64,000 nucleotides of DNA from Fibrobacterota bacterium (GTDB taxonomy: Bacteria > Fibrobacterota > Fibrobacteria > UBA11236), in NCBI GenBank assembly GCA_947482115.1, contig CANKII010000006.1, positions 1 to 64,000 of the forward strand. Direction: 5' to 3'. Position numbers and translations under genes: made by a program. The stretch's first letter is position 1. Each line of letters begins with the position of its first letter. Positions 27,026 through 35,445 of this stretch are shown in pieces. Below the pieces are notes generated by a model. That model was given only the letters and a program-made list of their open reading frames with translations. It ran no database searches and was not told where the DNA came from.

Positions 27026-29131
27026 ATGAAACCCTTTTTTGCCATTGGAATACGTTTCACTCTTGCATTGGCTGCAGCCAGTACGATCTCCTGCATCACC
27101 GGAAGTAAAGGCGGCAGCGTCGAGCCAAAAGACACCAACATAGGGACGCTTACGGGCACGCTGCATGAAATGACCGTTTCCACGACCGCAAACGACACCT
27201 TGCATCTCACCATTGCGGCCGGAGTCGAGGTTAGCGATTCCAGCGTGAAGGTGGTGCGCGTGGATGCCAACGGCAAAATAATCGGCGAACTGGGCATCTT
27301 ATATGATGACGGTAAATTATATCACGGGGACGATATCCTCGGTGATAAGGTATATAGCGGCATTTTCACTGTGACGGAAAACACGATAGGTAGCACCAAG
27401 TTGCGCGTGGATGCCTCCGTCAAGTCGGGAAGCTCTTCGGCAAGCTCCAATGTGGTATCCATTTCCGTAATTTCTGATTTCACGCCGCTGGAAGCCAAGA
27501 AATTGTACAGCGTTCAGGACTCCTTGGCCGTCAAATTAAACACTTTGGTCGCTGGAAATCCGACCAACCTGCCCGTGGCCATGAATCAATTGAATACGTG
27601 GCTGAAATCCAATCCGGAAGTGGACTCGGTGATCCAAGGGGAAGGAAGTTTCGACATTCTTTATAAATCAGGCGTATGGGGGGGACTCATTATTTCCCAA
27701 GAGGACGCAAACGGCGCGACATTGACCAAAGGCGGCATGGTTACGGCAGCCGCATCACGCAGACTCGATAATCAGGTGCCTATAAGTCAGCAGACCAGGG
27801 GAACGCCACCTCCCGCCTCTTTTGTTTCGGAGGAGTTTTCCGTCCTGTCCAAAACATCGGCCACGCACGCAGATTTGCCCGATGACATTATCGGGAACCG
27901 CAGGGTCATTGTTTATTCACCTTTCGAGGCGTATTTCAAAAGCCAGGAAGGAAAGTCCGTGGCGAATATTTTCCAGTCGGATACCAGCTTCACGGTAACC
28001 TATCTTGAAAACACGGCAGCAAATGTCGCCTCATTTGCCAACATGACGGATTACGGCTATGTGATGATAGATACGCATGGTTCGCGAGGAAGGGAGTTCG
28101 GGACGGGCGAAGTCGCCGATACCACATCCATCCTTTATAAAACCATCTATAAGTCCATGCTGAAGGTTAGAAAACTCGCCATTTGGAAAAATGTCACCAT
28201 CACCAGTGTCGGTGCCGTAAAAACAAAATCCAATGTGTACGCGATCCGCTGGCCGTTCATCGACGCTCTGCCGGGGAAATTCCCCAACAGCGTTATCATG
28301 AACAGCTCCTGTGAAAGCAGCATGAACCCTGATTTGAAGGACGCCTTCATAGAAAAGGGCGCGCACAGTTATTACGGATATAGCAAGGTAGTGAATACCC
28401 CTTTCAGCAAAAAGAACTCTGACAGCGTCGCGAATCGGTTGGCCATCGTTGGTAAAACCACGCAGCAGTCCTTTTCCGGGGGCTCGGACCCCACGGCGCC
28501 AAATGCAGTTTTTGAGCTGTATGGAACGGGGGGTCTTCATTACCCCGACTCACTTATCAACGGCGATTTTGAATTCGGGAATTTGAACGGATGGACTAAA
28601 GTCGGCGACGGCCGGGTTATCAGCCAGTTGGTGACGGAAGATCCCACCGGCGGAAAATCCATGGGGATCATTTCCACCGGCCTGGGTTTCACCACCTCCA
28701 CCGGGATCATCCACCAGACCTTCAAACTGACCGCAGGCAAAAAAACGTTGACCGTGAAGTGGAATTTCCTGTCCGAGGAATTCCTGGAATATATAGGATC
28801 CTCCTATCAGGATTACTTCCAGGTGATCATCACAAAATCGGACGGCTCGCAATCTGTGTTGTTGAATAAGACCATAGATGGGTTGGCGGCGGAAAACGGC
28901 GCCAGCTACGATAAAGGTCCGCCTGTAGTGGCAATACCGGGTAGTTTGATTAGCGTCTCTCCCGCCATCTCATTTGACCAAGGAGGGGTGTTTGAAACAG
29001 GTTGGAAAACTTCCACCTTTGACATCAGCGCCTATGCCGGTCAGAAAATCACCTTGACTCTCCGCGCCTTGGACGCTGGCGACAGCATTTATGACACCGT
29101 GATACTGTTGGATGACATAACAATCCAATGA
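27026..29131 (+). CDS. lipoprotein with caspase-like cysteine-protease domain and C-terminal binding domain
   Basis: A 701-residue lipoprotein (lipobox AASTISC, Cys23). Residues ~40-150 form an Ig-like domain (LYDDGKLYHGDDILGDKVYSG). A caspase/gingipain-like core follows: strand-His VMIDTHGSRG with His351, and strand-Cys NSSCESSM with Cys429, then KGAHSYYGYSKVV. From about residue 510 there is a carbohydrate-binding-like jelly-roll domain (NGDFEFGNLNGWTKVGDG). The His-Gly/Cys order suggests a clan CD peptidase; the identification rests on motif order only. GGGAGG precedes ATG 27026. The next gene overlaps its stop by four bases. Confidence 0.7.
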   Translation: MKPFFAIGIRFTLALAAASTISCITGSKGGSVEPKDTNIGTLTGTLHEMTVSTTANDTLHLTIAAGVEVSDSSVKVVRVDANGKIIGELGILYDDGKLYHGDDILGDKVYSGIFTVTENTIGSTKLRVDASVKSGSSSASSNVVSISVISDFTPLEAKKLYSVQDSLAVKLNTLVAGNPTNLPVAMNQLNTWLKSNPEVDSVIQGEGSFDILYKSGVWGGLIISQEDANGATLTKGGMVTAAASRRLDNQVPISQQTRGTPPPASFVSEEFSVLSKTSATHADLPDDIIGNRRVIVYSPFEAYFKSQEGKSVANIFQSDTSFTVTYLENTAANVASFANMTDYGYVMIDTHGSRGREFGTGEVADTTSILYKTIYKSMLKVRKLAIWKNVTITSVGAVKTKSNVYAIRWPFIDALPGKFPNSVIMNSSCESSMNPDLKDAFIEKGAHSYYGYSKVVNTPFSKKNSDSVANRLAIVGKTTQQSFSGGSDPTAPNAVFELYGTGGLHYPDSLINGDFEFGNLNGWTKVGDGRVISQLVTEDPTGGKSMGIISTGLGFTTSTGIIHQTFKLTAGKKTLTVKWNFLSEEFLEYIGSSYQDYFQVIITKSDGSQSVLLNKTIDGLAAENGASYDKGPPVVAIPGSLISVSPAISFDQGGVFETGWKTSTFDISAYAGQKITLTLRALDAGDSIYDTVILLDDITIQ

Positions 29132-29742
29132 TGGGTTCATGGGTTTTTGCGTGGATACGGCAGCACCGGCCTATCTATCTGGGACTGCTAGGCGGTTTAG
29201 TCCCGGTAAAATTTACCATTTTGGGGCTCGTCGGCATGCTTTTTCTGATTTTGCCCGGCGCCGCTTGCGGGAAACGCGAACACGCAAAACCGGCAGGCAG
29301 GGAGTCTTCGCTAACTTTGCCGACGAAGAATTCCTTGCGGGTCTTGTATTATAAGGCCGGGGAAAAAACGGAAATCACCATGGACTCGTTGCTTTATGCA
29401 CGAGTGCGCCGGTTTGTGGACACGCTTTTCCTCGACGCCTCCGAGACATTGAAACTGCTCGTCGATGACGAAAGAATTGAGGAATTAAAAATGCACGAAA
29501 CCGTGTTGGAAATTGTTTTCGATAAAACCGATTCGCTCCGTTCTGAGCGGCTCGGCATTTTTCCGTCCCGCAAGGTTTTGGTACCCTTTTCCGGGGATTT
29601 CGTCGGAGATGTGGAAAGCCCCATTATCACTATTTTTGCCGGAGATACTGACGGATACTCCTCGGGCCCCTTGCGGAATCCAAAAGGTTATCCCACGTTG
29701 ATGGAATTAAAGTCCCTTGTGGAAAGGGCCTTTCATAAATAG
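29128..29742 (+). CDS. membrane-anchored or lipoprotein of unknown function, coupled to the protease gene
   Basis: A 204-residue protein translated from ATG 29128 inside the preceding stop (ATGA). The N-terminus has a hydrophobic stretch (FTILGLVGMLFLILPGAACG), either a membrane anchor or a poor lipobox; a shorter start at the internal Met of GMLFLIL would give a typical lipoprotein signal. The soluble part has KNSLRVLYYKAGEKTEITMD and a C-terminal GYPTLMELKSLVERAF. No family is recognised. Coupling to a putative protease makes an inhibitor, pro-peptide-like partner or substrate a reasonable guess, nothing more. Confidence 0.7.
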   Translation: MMGSWVFAWIRQHRPIYLGLLGGLVPVKFTILGLVGMLFLILPGAACGKREHAKPAGRESSLTLPTKNSLRVLYYKAGEKTEITMDSLLYARVRRFVDTLFLDASETLKLLVDDERIEELKMHETVLEIVFDKTDSLRSERLGIFPSRKVLVPFSGDFVGDVESPIITIFAGDTDGYSSGPLRNPKGYPTLMELKSLVERAFHK

Positions 29743-29776
29743 CAACCCGCCCTTGAGAATGAACCAAAGCTGCGTT

Positions 29777-30379
29777 TTAAAAACTGTAACGCGCTCCGAC
29801 GCTGCTGGTAAGAGTCTGGGGCCAGCCGGGGATGTTGCTGAAGATCAGGCTTACGTTGGGACGGATTTTCCATTCAAATTCCATGTTGCCTGCATACCAC
29901 AGAAACTTGGACTGAAAATCGTCGTTCGTGGGCGTTCTTCCATAGAACCGATCTCCGTGATAGGTGCTGACCACGCCATTCCAGTTCTGACGCCAAATCA
30001 AAGTGGGACCGATGCCGATTCGAAAAGCGAATTTCTCGCCGATGGGCAGGTTAAAATGCGGGCCCAGATGAAAGAACCCGCCCCAAACATCCGCGCAATC
30101 CCTGTTTAAAGCAATCGATCCCCGAACCAGAAGATACCGATAGGCGTACCAGTCGAAATCCCCTTCTGCGCCCAGGAGGAGCACCCAATATCCGCCTTTA
30201 TCAAACTTGCGGGGATAATCCTCGGGATGATCCGCTCCACCCGGATGATAGGTGAGTCCGGTGAACAGGAGGTTGGCCCCGAAACGATTGGTGGCCTCGG
30301 AACCGGCGTGTAACGGCTTTATGCACAAGACAGCCAGGGGCAGAAACAGCATCAACGATTTAAATTGATTGGTGTTCAA
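29777..30379 (-). CDS. outer-membrane beta-barrel-like protein
   Basis: About 200 residues with a signal peptide (SLMLFLPLAVLCIKPLHAG). Alternating aromatic/polar strands follow (YWVLLLGAEGDFDWYAYRY, FAFRIGIGPTLIWRQ), and the chain ends in the outer-membrane signature SVGARYSF with C-terminal Phe. This fits a small outer-membrane barrel of unknown function. TTG 30379 is chosen because AAGGGG lies eight bases upstream; the frame extends to 30430 without better signals. It is convergent with the gene before it and divergent from the DUF4203-like gene. Confidence 0.65.
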   Translation of the reverse strand: MNTNQFKSLMLFLPLAVLCIKPLHAGSEATNRFGANLLFTGLTYHPGGADHPEDYPRKFDKGGYWVLLLGAEGDFDWYAYRYLLVRGSIALNRDCADVWGGFFHLGPHFNLPIGEKFAFRIGIGPTLIWRQNWNGVVSTYHGDRFYGRTPTNDDFQSKFLWYAGNMEFEWKIRPNVSLIFSNIPGWPQTLTSSVGARYSF

Positions 30380-30440
30380 GATGATCCCCTTTTTAGCAGC
30401 CGATGAAACAGACAGAAGATAAAACAACAAGAGGTAAAAC

Positions 30441-31109
30441 GTGAATACATCCTCCAGTGCTCAGAATGCTTTCGCGCTGATGATGGGCCTGAATATTTTA
30501 CTTGGTTTGACCTTGTGTTTCTTCGGGTATTTCATTTCCAAAGTCCGGATTTTACTCGGGGCCATTCTGGGTTGCGTCCTGGCATCGAACATTGGATTCT
30601 CGGCTTCCCAACATATATGGGTGGCTCTTTTGTCCGGCATCATTGGGGGTGTTGTGGGAGCAGTGGTTTCCACTGTTTTTTATCTCATGGGACTTTTCAT
30701 GATTGGCGCCTTGCTGGGTGGCTTTCTCGCCGGAGCAATCTCCACAGCCATTACTCATCTTGAGCCCAATCCCGCCATTCTCTTTGTCGCTTGCGTGGCC
30801 GGAGGCACGGTGGTTCTTCTTTTCAAGAAGCTCCGAATATTGGTCATGCTTATCGCCACGGCCATGGGTGGTGCGGGACTCGTGGTATTTGGTCTTCTCT
30901 GTGTCGCCATGGTAACCGCAGGAGGCGCGGCATCGTTACCCGACGCGCTCGCAAACCATGGAAAATTTTTCGGCTACGCCGTTCTGTTCGGATGGCTTGT
31001 GTTGTCCGTAAGCGGCTTTACGGTTCAATATCGGCTTTTGCCGGATCCGGATAAAAAACGGTTGGAGGAAAAAATGGACTCGGCCGCAACCTCATGGGAT
31101 GGAGAATAG
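30441..31109 (+). CDS. DUF4203-like polytopic membrane protein
   Basis: A 222-residue inner-membrane protein with six to seven glycine-rich hydrophobic segments (MGLNILLGLTLCFFGYFIS, GIIGGVVGAVVSTVFYLMG, LLGGFLAGAISTAI, ILVMLIATAMGGAGLVVFG). The arrangement matches DUF4203/TM198-type proteins. The C-terminus is short and charged (DPDKKRLEEKMD). The start is GTG 30441 with AGAGGT upstream. The function is unknown. The gene stands alone. Confidence 0.7.
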   Translation: MNTSSSAQNAFALMMGLNILLGLTLCFFGYFISKVRILLGAILGCVLASNIGFSASQHIWVALLSGIIGGVVGAVVSTVFYLMGLFMIGALLGGFLAGAISTAITHLEPNPAILFVACVAGGTVVLLFKKLRILVMLIATAMGGAGLVVFGLLCVAMVTAGGAASLPDALANHGKFFGYAVLFGWLVLSVSGFTVQYRLLPDPDKKRLEEKMDSAATSWDGE

Positions 31110-31122
31110 CGGTGCTTGGAAC

Positions 31123-31152
31123 TTTACGACATAAAGCAAGGCATGTTATACT
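31123..31152 (+). promoter_or_regulatory. possible sigma-70 promoter upstream of the nuclease-like gene
   Basis: TTTACG (31123-31128) and TATACT (31147-31152) stand 18 bases apart, 60 bases before the ATG at 31216. The match is 4/6 and 5/6 to consensus. Support is limited to this similarity and the position in an AT-rich gap. Confidence 0.3.
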
Positions 31153-31215
31153 GCCTATCGTCCTGATATACGGATTTTTTCAATAATATTTTAGCCGGAC
31201 AAGAAACGAGTACAT

Positions 31216-31974
31216 ATGGCTACAACAACAACCAAAAGAGACCGCATCACTCAAGAGGCTAAAGAATTGCTTGCGAAACAGGAAGCAGGTATTCGCTTCT
31301 CCGAACTGGTATCACGTTTGCGCAGCGCCTTTCCCGATGACCCTTACGGAACGGTCACGGGAACCGTCTGGAACTTAGATACGCGATTTCCGGATGAGAT
31401 CTATAAACCATCGCGTGGCCTTTTCCGCTTGATCAAATTTCGTGACACCGCGCCATCACAGCTACTGCAACCCGCACCTTCACTAGAGAAGCCTACTGCG
31501 ATTCGCGAATCTGATTTCTATGAGCCTTTCGCCGATTATTTGGTGAATGAACTTGAGGAATGTACCGTGGCTGTCCCTCTCGGTGGCAACCGCTTTGGTG
31601 GGAAATGGGGTACGCCCGATGTCTTCGGAATCTTCAAATCTCGTGAGAGTGATATCGTCAAGAGTCCACTTGAAGTTGTAGTTGCCGAGATAAAGTTAGA
31701 CGCTGGGCAACTCATCACAGCGTTCGGCCAAGCGTGCGCCTACAAATTATTCTCGCATCGCTCGTATCTTGTTGTTCCGCGTAATGCTCCACCTGAAGAC
31801 ATCGACCGACTCGACGCGCTATGTCTCATATTTGGAATCGGTCTTATTCTCTACGATGCAACTAAACCTGATGACCCCGCGTTTCAAATTCGGGTTCGCG
31901 CTACCAAGCACGAACCTGATAGTTTCTACGTGAATCAGAATATCAAGGTAATCGCGGACGATCTAAAACTATAG
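31216..31974 (+). CDS. orphan protein with HTH-like N-terminus and PD-(D/E)XK nuclease-like domain
   Basis: A 252-residue protein. The N-terminal ~75 residues (RFSELVSRLRSAFPDDPYGT...GLFRLIKF) look like a winged-helix/HARE-type segment. The C-terminal part has WGTPDVFGIF followed by VVVAEIKLDAG, the D...ExK spacing of PD-(D/E)XK nucleases, then ITAFGQACAYKLFSH. This layout resembles restriction-related proteins often found outside complete systems. No methylase or other defence gene is adjacent. It overlaps the end of the opposite mobA by six bases. It may be an acquired gene. Confidence 0.6.
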   Translation: MATTTTKRDRITQEAKELLAKQEAGIRFSELVSRLRSAFPDDPYGTVTGTVWNLDTRFPDEIYKPSRGLFRLIKFRDTAPSQLLQPAPSLEKPTAIRESDFYEPFADYLVNELEECTVAVPLGGNRFGGKWGTPDVFGIFKSRESDIVKSPLEVVVAEIKLDAGQLITAFGQACAYKLFSHRSYLVVPRNAPPEDIDRLDALCLIFGIGLILYDATKPDDPAFQIRVRATKHEPDSFYVNQNIKVIADDLKL

Positions 31975-32556
31975 ACGTAAAGCCTCCAACGCTGCTTCGT
32001 ATTCCTCCGGCCGATTGATATTCGCCAGCACATGTACATTCTGCGGAGCAATTCCGTGAATGTCGGATCGGATCAACGCCTTGCGCGGACAATGCAGTCC
32101 TTGTCCCACAAAACCCAATAATTCAGAATAAGCCGAAGGCTCGTAGATCGCACACAAGGGTTCGGGCAATCCTTCCGGACTCAAATAAGCCGTTGAGATT
32201 TTTGATGTGTCCCTCGCGGCAATCAACGCCGAAAGCGACTCGGCATCGAGAAAAGGAAGATCGCAGGCCAACACCAGAAAAGCGGAGTCACGATGAGTGA
32301 GCAAGGCCGAAAGAATTCCACCCATGGGACCAAAACCCAAAAAACGATCGTGGATTTGCGGCAAACCCCGAAACCCTTCGGCCTCCGATTGATCTGCGCG
32401 GCAAGAGACGAAGGCTTCTATTCCCACATCGCGCAGCAATTCCCACGTGTAAAGGATTTGCGGCTTGCCGTGATAGACGAGCGCAGATTTATCGCGACCC
32501 ATGCGCCGACTTTGGCCACCGCCTAAAACCAATCCAAGCAAAGGCGCGTCAGACAT
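31969..32556 (-). CDS. mobA: molybdenum cofactor guanylyltransferase MobA
   Basis: MobA attaches GMP to molybdopterin to form the guanine dinucleotide cofactor of bacterial oxidoreductases. The 195-residue protein starts MSDAPLLGLVLGGGQSRRMG, the nucleotide-binding motif of the family, followed by DKSALVYHGKPQIL and VLACDLPFLD. ATG 32556 overlaps the moaC stop by eight bases; the frame upstream of it is out of character. Its presence suggests DMSO-reductase-type molybdoenzymes such as nitrate reductase, consistent with the associated protein at 10530. Confidence 0.92.
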   Translation of the reverse strand: MSDAPLLGLVLGGGQSRRMGRDKSALVYHGKPQILYTWELLRDVGIEAFVSCRADQSEAEGFRGLPQIHDRFLGFGPMGGILSALLTHRDSAFLVLACDLPFLDAESLSALIAARDTSKISTAYLSPEGLPEPLCAIYEPSAYSELLGFVGQGLHCPRKALIRSDIHGIAPQNVHVLANINRPEEYEAALEALRL

Positions 32557-33034
32557 TTTTTGTTTCCCCGGCGCGATAATCGGATTTGCCGCCCGTCTTT
32601 TCCAGCAGCCGAACCTCGCTGATGACAATGTCATGCGACAGGGCTTTGCACATGTCGTAAATGGTGAGAGCGGCCACCGAAGCGGCGGTTAAGGCTTCCA
32701 TCTCCACACCTGTTTTATGATGGCAAGCCACATGCACATTCACTATCGCCGTGTTCCCGTCCAAATGAATCTCTACTGAGCATTTCTCCAAGGCAATGGG
32801 ATGGCAAAGCGGAATGAGATCCCAGGTTTTCTTGGCCGCCATGGTTCCGGCAATGATAGCGGTTTGGAACACCGGCCCCTTGGGGGCAAGAATATCTCCG
32901 CCTTGGGCCAAGGTCAAAACCGTTTCCGGCAGAAGAACCACCGCTTGGGCCACGGCCTCGCGCCAAGTGACGGTTTTGCCGCCCACATCCACCATTCCGG
33001 GCTGACCTTGCGGATTTACGTGAGAAAAGGACAC
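32549..33034 (-). CDS. moaC: cyclic pyranopterin monophosphate synthase MoaC
   Basis: MoaC converts the MoaA product to cyclic pyranopterin monophosphate. The 161-residue protein shows MVDVGGKTVTWREAVA, KKTWDLIPLCHPIALEKC and HHKTGVEMEALTAASVAALT, IYDMCKA, all family signatures with the catalytic Lys/His region. The start is GTG 33034 with TAAGG upstream. It is followed by mobA with an eight-base overlap and is divergent from the thioredoxin-like gene. It works with moaA at 7549. Confidence 0.95.
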   Translation of the reverse strand: MSFSHVNPQGQPGMVDVGGKTVTWREAVAQAVVLLPETVLTLAQGGDILAPKGPVFQTAIIAGTMAAKKTWDLIPLCHPIALEKCSVEIHLDGNTAIVNVHVACHHKTGVEMEALTAASVAALTIYDMCKALSHDIVISEVRLLEKTGGKSDYRAGETKNV

Positions 33035-33096
33035 GCCTTAAAAATGCATTTCCGAAACGGCGGGTATTGTCCGGACCTCGGCAATACATTAAACCC

Positions 33097-33615
33097 ATGA
33101 TTTTACCCAAAAGACCCGTTCTGTGTTGGATTTTGGTGTGCGCCCTCTTTGGATCTGTTTATGCCGCAAAACCATCTTCTTTGGGGAAACCCGCTCCGGA
33201 TTTTGCCGCTTCGAGTCTAAACTCGGCAGACACGGTGAAGTTGTCCGCTTTTAAGGGCAAGGTGGTATTGCTGGATTTTTGGGCAAGCTGGTGTCTGCCC
33301 TGCAAACGGCTCATGCCTTTGCTCGGGGAAATGAAGGATCGCATTCCCGAACTGGAAATGCTGGCGCTCAGCGTGGATGTGGACCGGAACAAGGCCCTTT
33401 CCTTTCAGCGCAGTGTGGAGCCCGGTTTGAAGGCGGGTTATGATGCGAACCAAAAAATCTCCGAAATCTATGGCGTGTCGCGCATGCCCACCTGTTTTCT
33501 AATCGACAAAAAGGGACGTTTGCGTTTCCGGCATGAGGGCTACACCGAACAAGACCTGAAAAAGCTTGAACGTGAGGCCAAACTGCTGCTGGCGGAGCCG
33601 GACGTTCAACCTTAG
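33097..33615 (+). CDS. TlpA/ResA-like exported thioredoxin
   Basis: A 172-residue periplasmic thiol-disulfide protein. The signal segment is PVLCWILVCALFGSVYA. The redl/AhpC-type fold follows: LGKPAPDFAASSLN, then KVVLLDFWASWCLPCKRLMP with the WCxxC active site, and VSRMPTCFLIDKKG with the cis-proline loop. It is likely involved in cytochrome c maturation or envelope disulfide control. ATG 33097 is chosen because the signal peptide begins there; the frame opens at TTG 33067. It is not cotranscribed with moaC, which runs the other way. Confidence 0.88.
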   Translation: MILPKRPVLCWILVCALFGSVYAAKPSSLGKPAPDFAASSLNSADTVKLSAFKGKVVLLDFWASWCLPCKRLMPLLGEMKDRIPELEMLALSVDVDRNKALSFQRSVEPGLKAGYDANQKISEIYGVSRMPTCFLIDKKGRLRFRHEGYTEQDLKKLEREAKLLLAEPDVQP

Positions 33616-33635
33616 TCCGTCAACGGATTCGACAA

Positions 33636-33656
33636 AGCACCGTTCAACACGGTGCT
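33636..33656 (+). terminator. hairpin between the thioredoxin-like gene and murG
   Basis: AGCACCGT (33636-33643) pairs with ACGGTGCT (33649-33656) across TCAAC. The following ATCTTCTCC is only weakly T-rich, so termination efficiency is doubtful. It is placed 20 bases after one stop and 18 before the next start. Confidence 0.4.
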
Positions 33657-33674
33657 ATCTTCTCCAAAATCCTC

Positions 33675-34730
33675 ATGCCAGAAAAAATCCTTGTTTTCAC
33701 GGGCGGCGGTACGGCCGGACATGTGATGCCCAATCTCGCCCTTGCACCACATTTGCGCCAGCGGGGATGGGAGCTTCATTATCTCGGCTCCGTGGAAGGC
33801 CCGGAACGAAATCTGGCTGAAGGTGCGGGAATTCCATTTCACGGCATTGCCACGGGAAAATTTCGCCGCTATTTCTCCTGGAAAAATTTCACCGATCCTT
33901 TTCGCGTATTGCTGGGAGCCTTTCAGGCATTTTCATTGCTCGGAAAAATTCGACCCGATGTGGTGTTTTCAAAAGGCGGGTTTGTTTCCGTACCCGTTGT
34001 GTACGCCGCCTTCCTGCGTCGCATTCCCGTAATCCTGCACGAATCCGATCTGACTCCCGGTTTGGCAAATCGTTTATGCCTGCCCTTTTGCAAACGCATT
34101 TGCGCCAGCTTTCCCGAGACTTTGGAACATCTGCCGAAAGGCAAAGCTGTTTTGACGGGAACACCGGTGCGCGAAGATTTGCTGAAAGGCAACCGGGAAG
34201 CGGGATTAAAATATCTGGGATTCTCCTCCGCAAAGCCCGTGCTGTTAATCATGGGCGGAAGCCAGGGTGCAACCGCGTTGAATCAATACGTTCGATTGTC
34301 CTTATCGAATCTCAAAGAGCATTACCAAATCGTTCATCTTTGCGGCCCCGGAAGATTGGACCCGTATTTGAAAAATGCGGAAGGCTACAGGCAATTCGAA
34401 TTTCTCCGAGGAGAACTGGCCGATGTTTTGGCGGCGGCGGGTTTAATCGTGTCGCGGGCCGGCGCCAATTCCCTGTTTGAGCTACTCGCCTTGCATAAAC
34501 CTGCTTTGCTCATCCCCTTGCCGCTGGCCACATCACGCGGAGATCAAATCTTGAATGCACAATCTTTCGAAAAGCGCGGGTTCTCGAAAATGTTGCGTCA
34601 GGAAGAATTGACGGAACAATCCCTGATGGAAAATCTGGAACTGCTGGAACGGGAAGCCGAAACCTTGCGGGGCAACATGGAAAAATCCGGATTAACAAAT
34701 GGTATTGAAAATGTGATTGCGGTTCTGTAG
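33675..34730 (+). CDS. murG: UDP-GlcNAc:lipid I N-acetylglucosaminyltransferase
   Basis: MurG makes lipid II for peptidoglycan at the inner face of the cytoplasmic membrane. The 351-residue GT28 protein begins KILVFTGGGTAGHVMPNLAL with the lipid-linked acceptor loop. Further on are VFSKGGFVSVPVVYAA, LHESDLTPGLANR, TGTPVRED, LIMGGSQGATALN and, near the end, SRAGANSLFELLALHKPALLIPLP for nucleotide binding. It is unusual in standing outside a division/cell-wall cluster. Its stop codon lies inside a large palindrome. Confidence 0.95.
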   Translation: MPEKILVFTGGGTAGHVMPNLALAPHLRQRGWELHYLGSVEGPERNLAEGAGIPFHGIATGKFRRYFSWKNFTDPFRVLLGAFQAFSLLGKIRPDVVFSKGGFVSVPVVYAAFLRRIPVILHESDLTPGLANRLCLPFCKRICASFPETLEHLPKGKAVLTGTPVREDLLKGNREAGLKYLGFSSAKPVLLIMGGSQGATALNQYVRLSLSNLKEHYQIVHLCGPGRLDPYLKNAEGYRQFEFLRGELADVLAAAGLIVSRAGANSLFELLALHKPALLIPLPLATSRGDQILNAQSFEKRGFSKMLRQEELTEQSLMENLELLEREAETLRGNMEKSGLTNGIENVIAVL

Positions 34731-34761
34731 GGGCAACCCGCCGGGTTGCCCCTACAGAACC
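34721..34761. repeat. 41-base perfect palindrome spanning the murG stop
   Basis: The 20-base left arm (34721-34740) and right arm (34742-34761) are exact reverse complements around a single C. The core reads GTAGGGGCAACCCG / CGGGTTGCCCCTAC, a form also known from dispersed repeats in other bacteria. The murG stop (34728-34730) lies in the left arm. It could act as a terminator-like structure or a REP-type mobile repeat. Confidence 0.85.
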
Positions 34762-34784
34762 ATCGCATAACTACCTTGACCCCC

Positions 34785-35408
34785 ATGCATTTCATCATCG
34801 ATCTTTTCCTCCACCTCGACGTTCATCTGACCGAAGCCATCGCACAATATGGCGTTTGGACTTATGTCCTTTTATTTGTCATCGTGTATTGTGAAACCGG
34901 ATTGATCGTCACACCTTTTTTACCCGGAGACTCCCTGTTGTTTGCAGCAGGTTCGCTGGCGGCCTTGGGAGCTTTCGGACTCGGACCTTTGGCTATCACC
35001 TTGATTGCCGCAGCTTTCCTCGGAGACGTCACCAATTATAACGTAGGACGGTTTCTGGGGCGGCGCTTGTTTCGGGACGGCTCGCGATTTTTAAAACCTG
35101 AAAACCTCGACAGGACCCGCCTCTTTTATGAAAAACATGGCAGCAAGGCTTTGATTATGGCGCGATTCGTGCCCATCGTTCGCACCTTTGCCCCTTTTGT
35201 GGCCGGAATTGGTCGCATGCGCTATGCGCGCTTTCTCTCCTTTAGCGTGCTGGCCTCTTTGCTCTGGGTATTGGTTTGCGTGGGATCCGGATTCCTGTTC
35301 GGAAACATCCCGGTGGTCAAACGGAATTTTTCCGTCGTCATCCTCGCCATTATCGCGATTTCCCTCATTCCAACCGCTCTAGCCATGTTGCAATCCCGGC
35401 GCACCTGA
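34785..35408 (+). CDS. DedA-family membrane protein
   Basis: A 207-residue polytopic inner-membrane protein of the DedA/VTT family, proposed flippases for undecaprenyl phosphate and other lipids. Signatures are FLPGDSLLFAAGSLA, AAFLGDVTNYNVGRFLG, KHGSKALIMARFVPIVRTFA with the conserved R/P region, and PFVAGIGRMRYARF. ATG 34785 begins the hydrophobic N-terminus; the frame also opens at 34746 within the palindrome. Its place after murG fits a role in lipid carrier recycling. Confidence 0.9.
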   Translation: MHFIIDLFLHLDVHLTEAIAQYGVWTYVLLFVIVYCETGLIVTPFLPGDSLLFAAGSLAALGAFGLGPLAITLIAAAFLGDVTNYNVGRFLGRRLFRDGSRFLKPENLDRTRLFYEKHGSKALIMARFVPIVRTFAPFVAGIGRMRYARFLSFSVLASLLWVLVCVGSGFLFGNIPVVKRNFSVVILAIIAISLIPTALAMLQSRRT

Positions 35409-35445
35409 GAAAGCATTAGTTTTTAAGGCTCTGGAGGTAAGAACC

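Noticed and set aside
29743-29776. Terminator between convergent genes
   Set aside because: No stem with a T-run could be found in the 34 bases.
31216-31974. Complete restriction-modification system
   Set aside because: Only a nuclease-like gene is present; no methylase or specificity gene lies within several kilobases.
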